This document shows, piece by piece, positions 14,415 to 21,731 of a stretch of DNA of 35,485 nucleotides. Location: assembly GCA_945878115.1 (NCBI GenBank), contig CAMDVD010000042.1, positions 1 to 35,485 of the forward strand. Direction: 5' to 3'. The notes beneath the pieces are model-generated. The model did no database searches and was not told the origin of the DNA. It was given only the letters and a program-made list of their open reading frames with translations. Source of the DNA: Chitinophaga pinensis. GTDB taxonomy: Bacteria; Bacteroidota; Bacteroidia; Chitinophagales; Chitinophagaceae. How positions within the stretch are numbered: position 1 is the first letter of the stretch; every line of letters begins with the position of its first letter. Position numbers and translations under genes: made by a program.

Positions 14415-14515
14415 AATGATTTTTTATGGTGGATGTATTGCGGCAACGATTGAAGTGGAAATCCTTTTTGCGGGCTCTGACGCAAAAAGATTGGAACGAA
14501 AAGCGTGTGTGCCGC
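14415..14515 (+). repeat. R4 structured repeat, copy 1 (within rlpA-like 5' end)
   Basis: The element shows a terminal stem GCGGCA (14440-14445) with TGCCGC (14510-14515). It also has an inner 9-bp hairpin CTTTTTGCG (14464-14472) with CGCAAAAAG (14481-14489) and loop GGCTCTGA. About 80 bases, including AATGATTTTTTATG in front, match a second copy on the minus strand at 27353-27482. The inner stems differ in sequence but still pair. The ATG of the RlpA-like frame lies inside this element. Confidence 0.75.
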
Positions 14516-14938
14516 CCAACCTATTCTCCGTCTATTTTTAGTGTTCTTCTAATTATTTTCATTGTCGGTCTTTTTGTTCCACTGCAGTCACTTGCTCAAT
14601 CAAAAGCAGCTCCTAAACACGAATGGGTAGGTAAGGCAAGTTATTATCATGTCAAGTTTAACGGGCATAAAACGGCAACGGGTGCAAAATTTCAAAATGA
14701 AAATTTAACGGCTGCCTGTAATAAAGTAAAGTTGGGTACGATAGTGAAAGTAACGAACTTAGAAAACGGAAAATCAGTGGTTGTTTTGGTGAATGATAGA
14801 ATGGGTGCACACAATAAACGACTCATTGATTTAACCACTAGAGCAGCGCAACAAATTGGATTTTTGCATGCTGGAATTTGCAAAGTAAAAATGGAACTCT
14901 ATGTGGAAGAGAATTGGAATGATTGTGAAGATAAATAG
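14426..14938 (+). CDS. RlpA-like double-psi beta-barrel protein
   Basis: 170 residues. A hydrophobic export segment lies at about 36-58 (SIFSVLLIIFIVGLFVPLQS, then LAQS). Residues 68-160 are an RlpA-type domain, WVGKASYYHVKFNGHKTATG, then NLTAACNKVKLGTIVKVTNL, VLVNDRMG and RLIDLTTRAAQQIGF. RlpA proteins act on or bind denuded peptidoglycan in the envelope. The conserved Asp of the NDR motif is present, but the usual TAAH is TAAC, so lytic activity is uncertain. The first 29 or so residues are encoded by the R4 repeat, which also gives MLDGLRQRLKWKSFLLALQQ in its other copy. Translation may really start nearer the signal sequence, for example at the GTG at 14507. Confidence 0.82.
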   Translation: MVDVLRQRLKWKSFLRALTQKDWNEKRVCRPTYSPSIFSVLLIIFIVGLFVPLQSLAQSKAAPKHEWVGKASYYHVKFNGHKTATGAKFQNENLTAACNKVKLGTIVKVTNLENGKSVVVLVNDRMGAHNKRLIDLTTRAAQQIGFLHAGICKVKMELYVEENWNDCEDK

Positions 14939-15057
14939 TTAAGTGGTGGTACATCAACCAATATTTTGTTATTGAAATGTAAGATGTAGAAAACAAAGTC
15001 AAGTTATTTCACTTTTCTCAATTATTCAATTACTTTAGCAGTATAGCTTTTTAGAAT

Positions 15058-15816
15058 ATGCAATACGAAATAAAACAAGCAGGTAAATTTAAATATGTGC
15101 AAGAGGGAACTGGCGAGAGTTTAGTATTACTTCATGGACTATTTGGCGCCTTAAGTAATTTTAAAGACTTGATAGATTGTTTCAAAGAAAAGTATACTGT
15201 TTATATTCCCATGTTGCCTTTGTATGATTTAACTAATTTGGATACATCTGTTTCTGGACTTGCCAAATACGTTGCCAAATTTATTGAATATAAAAAGTTG
15301 AGTAATGTACATTTATTAGGAAATTCTTTGGGAGGTCATATTGCCTTGGTTTATGCATTGAAGCATTCTGATAAAGTAAAGACCATTACACTTACTGGCA
15401 GCTCTGGATTATTTGAAAATGGCATGGGCGAAACCTATCCAAAACGTGGTGATAAAGATTATATTCGAAAGAAGGTGGAACTTACTTTTTATGATCCAAA
15501 TTCGGCAACACAAGAGCTTGTAGACGAAGTATATAATATTGTCAATAATCGATTGAAAGCTGTTAAAATTATTTACTTAGCGAAGTCAGCTATTCGTCAT
15601 CATTTAGGCGAAGAGTTAAAAAATATTAAGCAGCCTGTATGTTTGATTTGGGGGAAAAATGATACCATTACACCACCCATGGTTGCAGAAGAATTTAAAA
15701 AATTATTGCCTCAATCTGAATTGCATTGGGTAGACAAATGTGGGCATGCGCCAATGATGGAAGTGCCTGGAGAATTTAATATTATCTTGAATGATTTTTT
15801 ACAAAAACATACTTAA
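15058..15816 (+). CDS. alpha/beta hydrolase
   Basis: 252 residues, typical for a single-domain alpha/beta hydrolase. The oxyanion HG motif is in LVLLHGLFGALSNF. The nucleophile elbow is LLGNSLGGHIAL (Ser near residue 96). The acid is in IWGKNDTITPP, and the His in KCGHAPMMEVP near the C-terminus. All three catalytic residues are in place. No signal peptide is seen, so it is probably cytosolic. The reaction could be ester, C-C or amide hydrolysis; the sequence does not say which. It lies 42 bases upstream of the CBS protein gene on the same strand. Confidence 0.9.
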   Translation: MQYEIKQAGKFKYVQEGTGESLVLLHGLFGALSNFKDLIDCFKEKYTVYIPMLPLYDLTNLDTSVSGLAKYVAKFIEYKKLSNVHLLGNSLGGHIALVYALKHSDKVKTITLTGSSGLFENGMGETYPKRGDKDYIRKKVELTFYDPNSATQELVDEVYNIVNNRLKAVKIIYLAKSAIRHHLGEELKNIKQPVCLIWGKNDTITPPMVAEEFKKLLPQSELHWVDKCGHAPMMEVPGEFNIILNDFLQKHT

Positions 15817-15858
15817 TTAGTTTGTACTTATTAATAGATATTTACGTTTTAAAGAACT

Positions 15859-16524
15859 ATGAATACTAAAAGTTTAATTTCATCTGGCTTACCAACGTTG
15901 TCTCTTTTAGATACAGGCGATAGGGCGATGAGTTTGATGAATGAGTATCGTGTATTTCATTTACCATTAGTGGACAGGGATAATTATTTGGCATTGATTT
16001 CGGAAGATGATTTATTGGATTGGGATACACCAGAAGAGCCTTTGTCTTATGCTGAATTTATTAATTTTAGACCGGCAGTTGTAGATCAAATGCATCCATT
16101 TGAAGCTATAAAAGTGGTCAAAGAATTTAATCTGTCCTTATTACCAGTGGTGAACGAACACAATCATTTTGTAGGCGTCGTTACAATGGAAGGATTATTT
16201 TCTTTTATGGCTGATCAAAAAGGAATCAAAGATGTTGGTGGGATTTTTGTTTTAGAAATGGAAGAAAGAAATTATAGTCTTTCCGAAATTGCAAGAATTT
16301 GTGAAAGCAATGATATTAGTATTGTTAGTGTGCATATAAAAACGGTAGATGAATTTGGATTGCAATGGGTGACCGTGAAAACGAATAAAACAGATTTGCA
16401 GGCAGTGCTCGCTACTTTTGAAAGATATAATTACACTATTGTAGATATGTTTTCAAATGACAAACAGCAAGAGCTAGATTTGCAACAGAACTATAATATG
16501 TTGATGCGTTATATTAATCTATAA
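15859..16524 (+). CDS. CBS-domain protein with ACT-like C-terminal half
   Basis: 221 residues. The first 125 or so form a tandem CBS pair (LPTLSLLDTGDRAMSLMNEY, then HLPLVDRDNYLALISEDDLL; and MHPFEAIKVVKEFNLSLLPV, then GVVTMEGLF), a fold that binds adenine nucleotides. Residues 140-205 look ACT-like (YSLSEIARICESNDISIVSV, then VTVKTNKTDLQAVLATFERY). No catalytic domain is attached, so a regulatory or sensing role is likely. In other Bacteroidota such proteins often sit next to NAD kinase; no such gene is present here. The frame ends directly before the shared terminator. Confidence 0.85.
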   Translation: MNTKSLISSGLPTLSLLDTGDRAMSLMNEYRVFHLPLVDRDNYLALISEDDLLDWDTPEEPLSYAEFINFRPAVVDQMHPFEAIKVVKEFNLSLLPVVNEHNHFVGVVTMEGLFSFMADQKGIKDVGGIFVLEMEERNYSLSEIARICESNDISIVSVHIKTVDEFGLQWVTVKTNKTDLQAVLATFERYNYTIVDMFSNDKQQELDLQQNYNMLMRYINL

Positions 16525-16526
16525 AA

Positions 16527-16550
16527 AAAAGAAAGCTTAAGCTTTCTTTT
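16527..16550. terminator. bidirectional terminator between CBS gene and THX gene
   Basis: AAAAGAAAGCTT followed by AAGCTTTCTTTT is a perfect 24-base palindrome. It starts two bases after the CBS stop and overlaps the last codons and stop of the minus-strand THX frame. Its A/T-rich outer ends let it work in both directions. Confidence 0.6.
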
Positions 16551-16644
16551 CCGTTGATTTTCTTTTTGACAAACGAAGTCTCATTTTTCCAAATGAACCT
16601 TTGAATATTTTTCCTCGTTTTGTTTTTTTGTCGCCTCTGCCCAT
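16537..16644 (-). CDS. 30S ribosomal protein THX
   Basis: A 35-residue frame from the ATG at 16644 to a TAA at 16537. It reads MGRGDKKTKRGKIFKGSFGK and continues MRLRLSKRKSTEKKA. The start matches the small THX protein (typically MGKGDKKTRRGKI-x(3)-S-[YF]-G-x-x-R-P), which sits at the head of the 30S subunit in Thermus and is conserved in Bacteroidota. The protein is very basic, as expected. It is convergent with the CBS gene, and its stop lies within the palindromic terminator. Confidence 0.88.
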   Translation of the reverse strand: MGRGDKKTKRGKIFKGSFGKMRLRLSKRKSTEKKA

Positions 16645-16744
16645 AAATAAATTAGTTTAGGAAACAAATATATAACTTAATCTTTTACCATCGCAGCATT
16701 TATTGTTTTATCCATAAAAAATTCTCTTACAGAAAGTAGATAAA

Positions 16745-16786
16745 CACAGAAGTTGCGGAAAAAAATAAGCGCTAATTGCTTCTGTG
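16745..16786. repeat. inverted repeat, function unknown
   Basis: CACAGAAG (16745-16752) and CTTCTGTG (16779-16786) form an 8-bp stem around 26 bases. It lies between THX and HU and has no T run. It could be an RNA hairpin or a protein-binding site. The other bases in 16645-16818 show nothing I can name. Confidence 0.3.
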
Positions 16787-16818
16787 ATTTATGGGATTAT
16801 GTGAGGAGATAGGGGTAT

Positions 16819-16849
16819 AAAAAAAACCGAGCAACAACTCGGTTTTTTT
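16819..16849 (-). terminator. terminator of the HU gene
   Basis: CCGAG (16827-16831), loop CAACAA, CTCGG (16838-16842), flanked by A runs on the left and seven T on the right. On the minus strand it follows the HU stop by 21 bases and ends in a long T run. It could also stop plus-strand transcription. Confidence 0.8.
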
Positions 16850-16870
16850 CTTTGGCAAGGGTAGCAAAAA

Positions 16871-17146
16871 TTATTTTGCAACCTTCGTACTCAATTCTTT
16901 TCCAGCTTTGAATTTAGCTACTTTTTTAGCAGCGATTTTAATTTCTTTTCCTGTTTGAGGATTACGACCAATACGAGCAGCACGCTTTGATACAGAGAAA
17001 GTACCAAAACCTACTAGGGTTACTTTGTCGCCTTTTTTAAGGGCAGCAGTTACTGCATTACAAAAACCGTCAAGCGCTTCTCCTGCTTGAGTTTTAGTAC
17101 AGTCTGCAGATTTTGCAATGGCTTCAATTAATTCAGCTTTGTTCAT
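16871..17146 (-). CDS. HU-family DNA-binding protein
   Basis: 91 residues, the classic HU/IHF length. It bends and compacts DNA as a dimer. It starts [20 protein letters not shown] and has the dimer core [20 protein letters not shown]. The DNA-arm tip [20 protein letters not shown] has the intercalating Pro in RNPxTG. It is monocistronic, with its own terminator. HU genes in Bacteroidota occur in several paralogues, so the precise name (hupA or hupB) is left open. Confidence 0.96.
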   Translation of the reverse strand: MNKAELIEAIAKSADCTKTQAGEALDGFCNAVTAALKKGDKVTLVGFGTFSVSKRAARIGRNPQTGKEIKIAAKKVAKFKAGKELSTKVAK

Positions 17147-17289
17147 GTGTTTTAATTTTTTTGATGGTGAAAAATGATTTGAGACGCTAAATTACTTTGT
17201 TTTATGAGAATCCAAAATTTTTTTTTTCATGAAATGCCCACTCACAAAGGATTTGCACATATTATCAACAGTAAATTTATTTTGTTACA

Positions 17290-17446
17290 ACAAGGAAAAA
17301 TTCCAAATCTTTAAAATCCAAATTCCAAATTCTAAATTATTATAATCGAGGGGCGATGGCACCTCGCTATTCATATATTGCCTTTTCAGGGCTTGGACTA
17401 CTCACTACTTTCTACTTTTAACTAATTACTCACTACTAATTACTTT
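17290..17446 (-). repeat. composite R2-R1-R7 intergenic element, locus B
   Basis: Read on the minus strand, R2 units (17446-17397, such as GTAATTAGTAGTGAGTAATT and AAAAGTAGAAAGTAGTGAGT) lead into R1 (17396-17344; GCCCTGAAAAGG, then the hairpin CGAGG...CCTCG). R7 follows (17335-17293; AATTTGGAATTTGGATTTTA, then ATTTGGAATTTTT). This is the order and polarity of locus A at 12935-13165. Its R2 end runs into the 3' end of the DUF4286 gene. Confidence 0.65.
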
Positions 17447-17737
17447 CAAAACACTTCGAAATGCAATGAACTGATTGCCAAATAATGCAAAGCCTTTGTC
17501 ACGTAATAATGGTGCATGGTTTTGTATATAATCTTCATACCGGCTTTTAGTGCTAGTATAATATTGGACTACAAAAGTTTTACCTTCTTCATCTTGATGG
17601 TCCATTAATTCGGAAAATGTATACGAATCAAATTTTCCTGTTGCCATTACATCCTGTAGATGAATGTTCTGCATCCAGCTTAGCCATTCTTGTTCGATAG
17701 TAAGGTTTATTTTAATTGTTACATTATAAATATACAT
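17426..17737 (-). CDS. DUF4286 family protein
   Basis: 103 residues. It starts MYIYNVTIKINLTIEQEWLS and continues with DVMATGKFDSYTFSEL, VVQYYTSTKSRYEDYIQNHA and FGNQFIAFRSVLKV, which is the full DUF4286 pattern of Bacteroidota: a small ferredoxin-like fold of unknown function, probably cytosolic. The family normally ends soon after the FR-x-L-L-x-V block. Here the last few residues (ISSE) and the stop are read from R2 repeat sequence (GTAATTAGTAGTGAGTAA). It starts six bases after the xth stop and is probably cotranscribed with xth. Confidence 0.88.
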   Translation of the reverse strand: MYIYNVTIKINLTIEQEWLSWMQNIHLQDVMATGKFDSYTFSELMDHQDEEGKTFVVQYYTSTKSRYEDYIQNHAPLLRDKGFALFGNQFIAFRSVLKVISSE

Positions 17738-17743
17738 GTAGGA

Positions 17744-18514
17744 TTATTTATTTTTTAGTGTGAGATAAACTGGGCAATGATCGGAATGTTTTACATCAGG
17801 TAATATAGCGGCATCTGAGATTTGTGATTTTAAATTTTCAGATACATTCACATAATCTATACGCCAACCTTTGTTATTATTTCTTGCGTTGGCTCTAAAA
17901 CTCCACCAACTATATTGATGTGGATTCGGATTGATATGTCGAAATGAATCTACCATGCCTGTTGCAAAAAATGTATCCATCCATGCTCTCTCTTCTGGCA
18001 AAAAACCGCTTGAATTTTTATTGCCAACAGGGTCATGAATATCAATGGCTTTATGACATACATTATAATCGCCTGCAACAATTAATTTAGTATTCGTGTT
18101 TTTGATTTTCGATTGAAGGAAATCTAAATAGTCATGTAGAAATTCCATTTTATAGACTTGTCTTTCATCGCCACTACTACCACTAGGGAAATAGGTATTG
18201 ACAATAAGCAAATCGCCAAGCATTATTTGAATTACTCGACCTTCAAAATCGGCTTGTGTTAAACCACAACCGTATTCGATGGAAGTAGGCTTTAATTTGC
18301 TGATAATACCAACGCCACTATATCCTTTCTTTTGCGCAGAATACCATTGGCAATGATAGCCTAATGCCTCAAAAGCAGCGGTATCTATATCCTCTTTATT
18401 CGCTTTTAATTCTTGGAAGCAATATACATCGGCTTGATCTTCTTTTATCCATTCTAGCAAGCCTTTACTTATTGCGGATCGTATACCATTGAGGTTGTAA
18501 GAAACTATTTTCAT
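17744..18514 (-). CDS. xth: exodeoxyribonuclease III (AP endonuclease)
   Basis: 256 residues from the ATG at 18514; the open frame extends to a GTG at 18550, but the conserved protein begins MKIVSYNLNGIRSAISKGLL. It cleaves DNA at abasic sites in base excision repair. All metal and catalytic motifs are present: the NLNGIR Asn, CFQELKA (Glu), NTYFPSGSSGDERQVYKMEF, GDYNVCH (Asp and Asn), WWSFRANARNNNKGWRIDYV and the C-terminal SDHCPV (Asp-His). The length is normal. It heads a small minus-strand unit with DUF4286. Confidence 0.95.
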   Translation of the reverse strand: MKIVSYNLNGIRSAISKGLLEWIKEDQADVYCFQELKANKEDIDTAAFEALGYHCQWYSAQKKGYSGVGIISKLKPTSIEYGCGLTQADFEGRVIQIMLGDLLIVNTYFPSGSSGDERQVYKMEFLHDYLDFLQSKIKNTNTKLIVAGDYNVCHKAIDIHDPVGNKNSSGFLPEERAWMDTFFATGMVDSFRHINPNPHQYSWWSFRANARNNNKGWRIDYVNVSENLKSQISDAAILPDVKHSDHCPVYLTLKNK

Positions 18515-18535
18515 ATTTTGATTTGTGTAAAAATA

Positions 18536-18565
18536 AAAAAGGCTCACCAATTGGAAAGCCTTTTT
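18536..18565 (-). terminator. terminator of the minus-strand T9SS gene
   Basis: AAAAAGGCT (18536-18544) and AGCCTTTTT (18557-18565) pair around a 12-base loop. On the minus strand the hairpin lies 20 bases after the stop at 18586 and ends in T run TTTTT. It separates that gene from xth. Confidence 0.75.
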
Positions 18566-18585
18566 AAATTAAAAGTATTTAGAAA

Positions 18586-19284
18586 TTATTGTTTAGTTAC
18601 TCTGCGCACGCCAAGTACTTTACCAGAATTATCCGCAAATTGAAGTAAGTAAATACCGTCTGCTACATTATCTAATGGTACACGCAATTGATTTGATTTA
18701 TTGGCATCTACATTAAAGCTAGCAATTCTTCTACCGATAACATTTAACACATGAATGGTAGAAATTTTTCTTTCATTCAATGTAATATTGATAAAGTTAG
18801 TAGCAGGGTTTGGATAAAGAGATACGATATTATTGTTTTCATAATCTTTAACTGCTGTTGGAATTGCATCATATCTGAAAACCATATTACCAACTGTAGT
18901 TCCAGCTGTTACTGCAATGGTTACAAATGCAGTACCATTAACAGCAGTTGGAAGGGCTTTTACATCCACAATGAATACACCATTTTTGCCTGGTGCAATT
19001 TTTGGATGATACACATTGGTATTAATCATTCCATAGCTATAACATTGTTGTGGATCGCATACTTGAGTGCCAGACCAACCGGTTAAGCTAGATAAATTGT
19101 CTGTCTTACTCCAAGTTACAGACAATGAATCTGTAGTAGAAGGATTAAATATTGTGTCGTTCAAAGCCACGGCAGCGCCATCTTTGGTGATGGTTACTTG
19201 CACAGTATCATGCAAAATAACGCCTTGTGAAAAGCCTATCATGGACACAGCGATAAAGCATAAAGAAAGGATTATTCTTTTCAT
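18586..19284 (-). CDS. T9SS-sorted secreted protein, unknown function
   Basis: 232 residues. Signal peptide 1-19 (AVSMIGFSQ). The middle, about 22-145, is a beta-rich domain with a Cys pair in VCDPQQCYSYGM, likely disulfide-linked, and resembles bacterial Ig-like modules without a clear family. The last 80 residues (NNNIVSLYPNPATNFINITL to VRRVTKQ) are a type A T9SS sorting domain, removed during outer-membrane secretion. The protein is therefore expected on the cell surface or outside. It is divergent from the Omp28-like gene; TACTTTGC with an upstream TTG on the minus strand near 19304-19330 is a plausible promoter. Confidence 0.85.
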   Translation of the reverse strand: MKRIILSLCFIAVSMIGFSQGVILHDTVQVTITKDGAAVALNDTIFNPSTTDSLSVTWSKTDNLSSLTGWSGTQVCDPQQCYSYGMINTNVYHPKIAPGKNGVFIVDVKALPTAVNGTAFVTIAVTAGTTVGNMVFRYDAIPTAVKDYENNNIVSLYPNPATNFINITLNERKISTIHVLNVIGRRIASFNVDANKSNQLRVPLDNVADGIYLLQFADNSGKVLGVRRVTKQ

Positions 19285-19370
19285 AGTAAATATGATTTGA
19301 GCGCAAAGTACAATTTATTGTGTTAAAACAATTATTTTTTATAAATTTTTATATTAATTATTTTTTAAAC

Positions 19371-19378
19371 TACATTTG
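19371..19378 (+). promoter_or_regulatory. -7 promoter box upstream of the Omp28-like gene
   Basis: TACATTTG matches TAnnTTTG exactly and ends 17 bases before the ATG at 19396. The AT-rich bases in front lack a clear -33 TTTG. Confidence 0.5.
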
Positions 19379-19395
19379 GCTTCTAAAAAAAATAG

Positions 19396-21348
19396 ATGAA
19401 AAAAATATTATTCTCTCTTTTAGCTATTGCATCTTTTTCTGTAGCTAAAGCGCAAATTCTCTGGTCAGAGGATTTCACTTCTGTAACGCCACCAGCATTA
19501 CCAGCAAACTGGGTACAAATTAATGGTGATGGTCTTACGGTCGCAACTAATTTAAATGCCTTTAATTTTGGTACATTGGGTGCTGTAACCTGCAATGCAG
19601 GCGGTACACACGGCAAAGCAGCTTGTATGACCTCTTGGTATAGTCCAGTAGGTATTTCTGATGATTGGTTAATTACTCCAGCTTTCACACCCATCGCTGG
19701 TCATTATTTAGTTTGGGATGTTGCCTCTGCTGAAGCTGCTCCATATCAAGAAGGATATGAAATTAGAGTATCTACAACTGCGGGTACTACTGCAGCTTCA
19801 TTTGCAGGTACTCCTTTATTAAGTATCGGTGCTGAAAACGCTTTCTGGTATACACGTATCGTTGATTTAAGTGCATATGCAGGACAAAATATTCGTATTG
19901 CATTTCATGATAACTCTAACGATAAAGATCGTGCTTATTTCGACAATATCAGTGTAAGAACTTTACCAGCATCTAGTGCTAAGATGACAGCTGTTTCTCC
20001 TCTAGCTACAGATGCAAGTGCATTCGGTACAGTTGGTTCAAATAAAACATTATCTTGTACTATCCAAAATACTGGATTGTCAGCAATGACTTCTTATACC
20101 ATTAATTATAAAGATGGTGCTAACCCAGTAGTAAGCCAAACAGTATCAGGTTCTGTAACTTCATTTGCATATAATTCTACAACTTTTACTACGCAATATA
20201 ATATCGCTTCTGCTGGTGCTCATAATTTAAAAGTTTGGGTAACTTTAGCTGGGGATACTGATCATTCTGATGATACATTAACTACCACAATAACTGGTGT
20301 TTCTTTTATGCCAGCTCGTTCGGTAGTAATGGAAGAACCAACAGGTACGTGGTGCGGATGGTGCGTACGTGGTGTAGTATACATGGACTCTATCTACAAA
20401 GCACATCCAAATGATGTCGTTCCAATATCTGTTCACAATGGTGATCCTATGACAGTAACTGCTTATGATGCTGGTATAGGTACATTAATCAGTGGTTATC
20501 CTTCATTGGTTGTAGATCGTAAAGAAGTTGCTGATCCACAAAATGCGTTTACGATGTATACAAAATATATTAGTGACTTCGGATTTGCAACTGTAAATTT
20601 ACCTACACCAACTCTTGTTGGATCTACATTAACCGTTAATTCTAGTATTGTACCTGCAACTAATTTAACAGGTGAATATCGTCTTGCTTTAGTGGTAACG
20701 GAAGACAGAGTACATAGCACTGCTGGTGGTACTTGGGATCAAAAAAACTATTATGCAGTAGGCGGTTCAGGCAATGCAACTCCAATGGCTAATGCGGAAT
20801 ATAATTTCAACACACTTCCTGGTACTATTCCTTCTTCTACTATGTATTATGATTTTGTAGCAAAAGATATCGTTGGTGGATTTGATGGAGCTACTGGTAC
20901 ATTACCTGCTTCTATGACTGCTGGCACAACTTATTCTCATCCATTCACATGGACTTTACCATCAGGTACAAATCCATTCAAATTGCGCGTTGCAGTTTTA
21001 TTGATCGATAAAAATAGTACAAACAGCAAAATCTTAAATGCTAAAATGACTAATGTATATCCTGCTGGTGTTTCTACTATTGCTAAGAATGAATTTATCG
21101 AAGCAGTTGCTTATCCTAACCCTGCAAAGGATGTTATCAATTTGGATTTGACTTTAACTGAAAGAATGAATACAACTTATTCAGTAGTTGACATGATGGG
21201 TAATACTATTGAAACAGTTAACTTAGGTAAATTAAATTCTGGTTTATCTACTATTTCAATTAATACTTCTGCTTATGCAAAAGGGATGTATTCTATTTCT
21301 ATTAAAACAGAAAATGGAACTTATTCTAGCAAGTTTACAAAGCAATAA
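19396..21348 (+). CDS. T9SS-sorted Omp28-like protein with choice-of-anchor J domain
   Basis: 650 residues. Signal peptide 1-19 (ASFSVAKAQ). Residues 20-190 form a cleaved-adhesin/choice-of-anchor J domain (ILWSEDFTSVTPPALPANWV, then SDDWLITPAF and AYFDNISVRTL). About 200-300 is a CARDB-like sandwich. About 305-545 is an Omp28-related domain with a thioredoxin-like start, VVMEEPTGTWCGWCVRGVVY, whose CGWC could be redox-active. The last 75 residues (VAYPNPAKDVINLDLTLTER to the end) are a T9SS type A sorting domain. Proteins of this build are abundant surface or secreted proteins in Bacteroidota; the function is unknown. It has its own terminator and, judging by its very repetitive common codons, may be well expressed. 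Confidence 0.88.
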   Translation: MKKILFSLLAIASFSVAKAQILWSEDFTSVTPPALPANWVQINGDGLTVATNLNAFNFGTLGAVTCNAGGTHGKAACMTSWYSPVGISDDWLITPAFTPIAGHYLVWDVASAEAAPYQEGYEIRVSTTAGTTAASFAGTPLLSIGAENAFWYTRIVDLSAYAGQNIRIAFHDNSNDKDRAYFDNISVRTLPASSAKMTAVSPLATDASAFGTVGSNKTLSCTIQNTGLSAMTSYTINYKDGANPVVSQTVSGSVTSFAYNSTTFTTQYNIASAGAHNLKVWVTLAGDTDHSDDTLTTTITGVSFMPARSVVMEEPTGTWCGWCVRGVVYMDSIYKAHPNDVVPISVHNGDPMTVTAYDAGIGTLISGYPSLVVDRKEVADPQNAFTMYTKYISDFGFATVNLPTPTLVGSTLTVNSSIVPATNLTGEYRLALVVTEDRVHSTAGGTWDQKNYYAVGGSGNATPMANAEYNFNTLPGTIPSSTMYYDFVAKDIVGGFDGATGTLPASMTAGTTYSHPFTWTLPSGTNPFKLRVAVLLIDKNSTNSKILNAKMTNVYPAGVSTIAKNEFIEAVAYPNPAKDVINLDLTLTERMNTTYSVVDMMGNTIETVNLGKLNSGLSTISINTSAYAKGMYSISIKTENGTYSSKFTKQ

Positions 21349-21371
21349 TCTATACAAAAATTTAAATAATG

Positions 21372-21400
21372 AAGCCACTCGATTGAGTGGCTTTATTTTT
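21372..21400 (+). terminator. terminator of the Omp28-like gene
   Basis: AAGCCACTC (21372-21380), loop GATT, GAGTGGCTT (21385-21393), followed by a T-rich tail (TATTTTTTT). It lies 24 bases after the stop. Confidence 0.85.
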
Positions 21401-21404
21401 TTAA

Positions 21405-21531
21405 AAGTAGTTAGTCGAAAGTAAAAAGTCGTAAGGCGTAAGGCATAAGTCGTAAGTAAAAAGTAGTAAGCCGTAAGTATCGCAAGCCCTGAAAGGGCGA
21501 CATAGCATAGCAATGGGCAACGCCCTTCGCT
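21405..21531 (+). repeat. R2-R1 composite element
   Basis: R2 units (21405-21479: GTCGTAAGGCGTAAGGCATA and similar) run straight into R1 (21482-21531), which has hairpins GCCCT-GAA-AGGGC (21486-21498) and GGGC-AAC-GCCC (21515-21525). The order and polarity match loci A and B, but no R7 follows. The remainder of 21532-21683 shows no gene that I can support. Confidence 0.65.
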
Positions 21532-21683
21532 AAATGAAAAAATGGAAAAAGCGAAAACATTGATGGGTAAGTGTTTCGGTTCAATACCATATGAAATGAG
21601 TTGCGGATGAGGTTTGATAAAGCAACTTTTCGCATGAAGAATGCAGTATATTTTTCTTTGTATTCTTTTTGCATGAAGCAATC

Positions 21684-21691
21684 TATATTTG
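21684..21691 (+). promoter_or_regulatory. -7 promoter box of the M16 peptidase gene
   Basis: TATATTTG matches TAnnTTTG. A TTTG at 21657-21660 lies 23 bases upstream, at the long end of accepted spacing. The leader to the ATG at 21732 would be about 35 bases. Confidence 0.55.
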
Positions 21692-21731
21692 CAAACTCAC
21701 GAATTAAAAAGAAAGGAATAGAAAATAGACC

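Noticed and set aside
21256-21681. Minus-strand frames with repeated RLTTF/YALRLTT phrases
   Set aside because: They translate the R2 and R1 repeats; the periodic peptide comes from the repeat unit.
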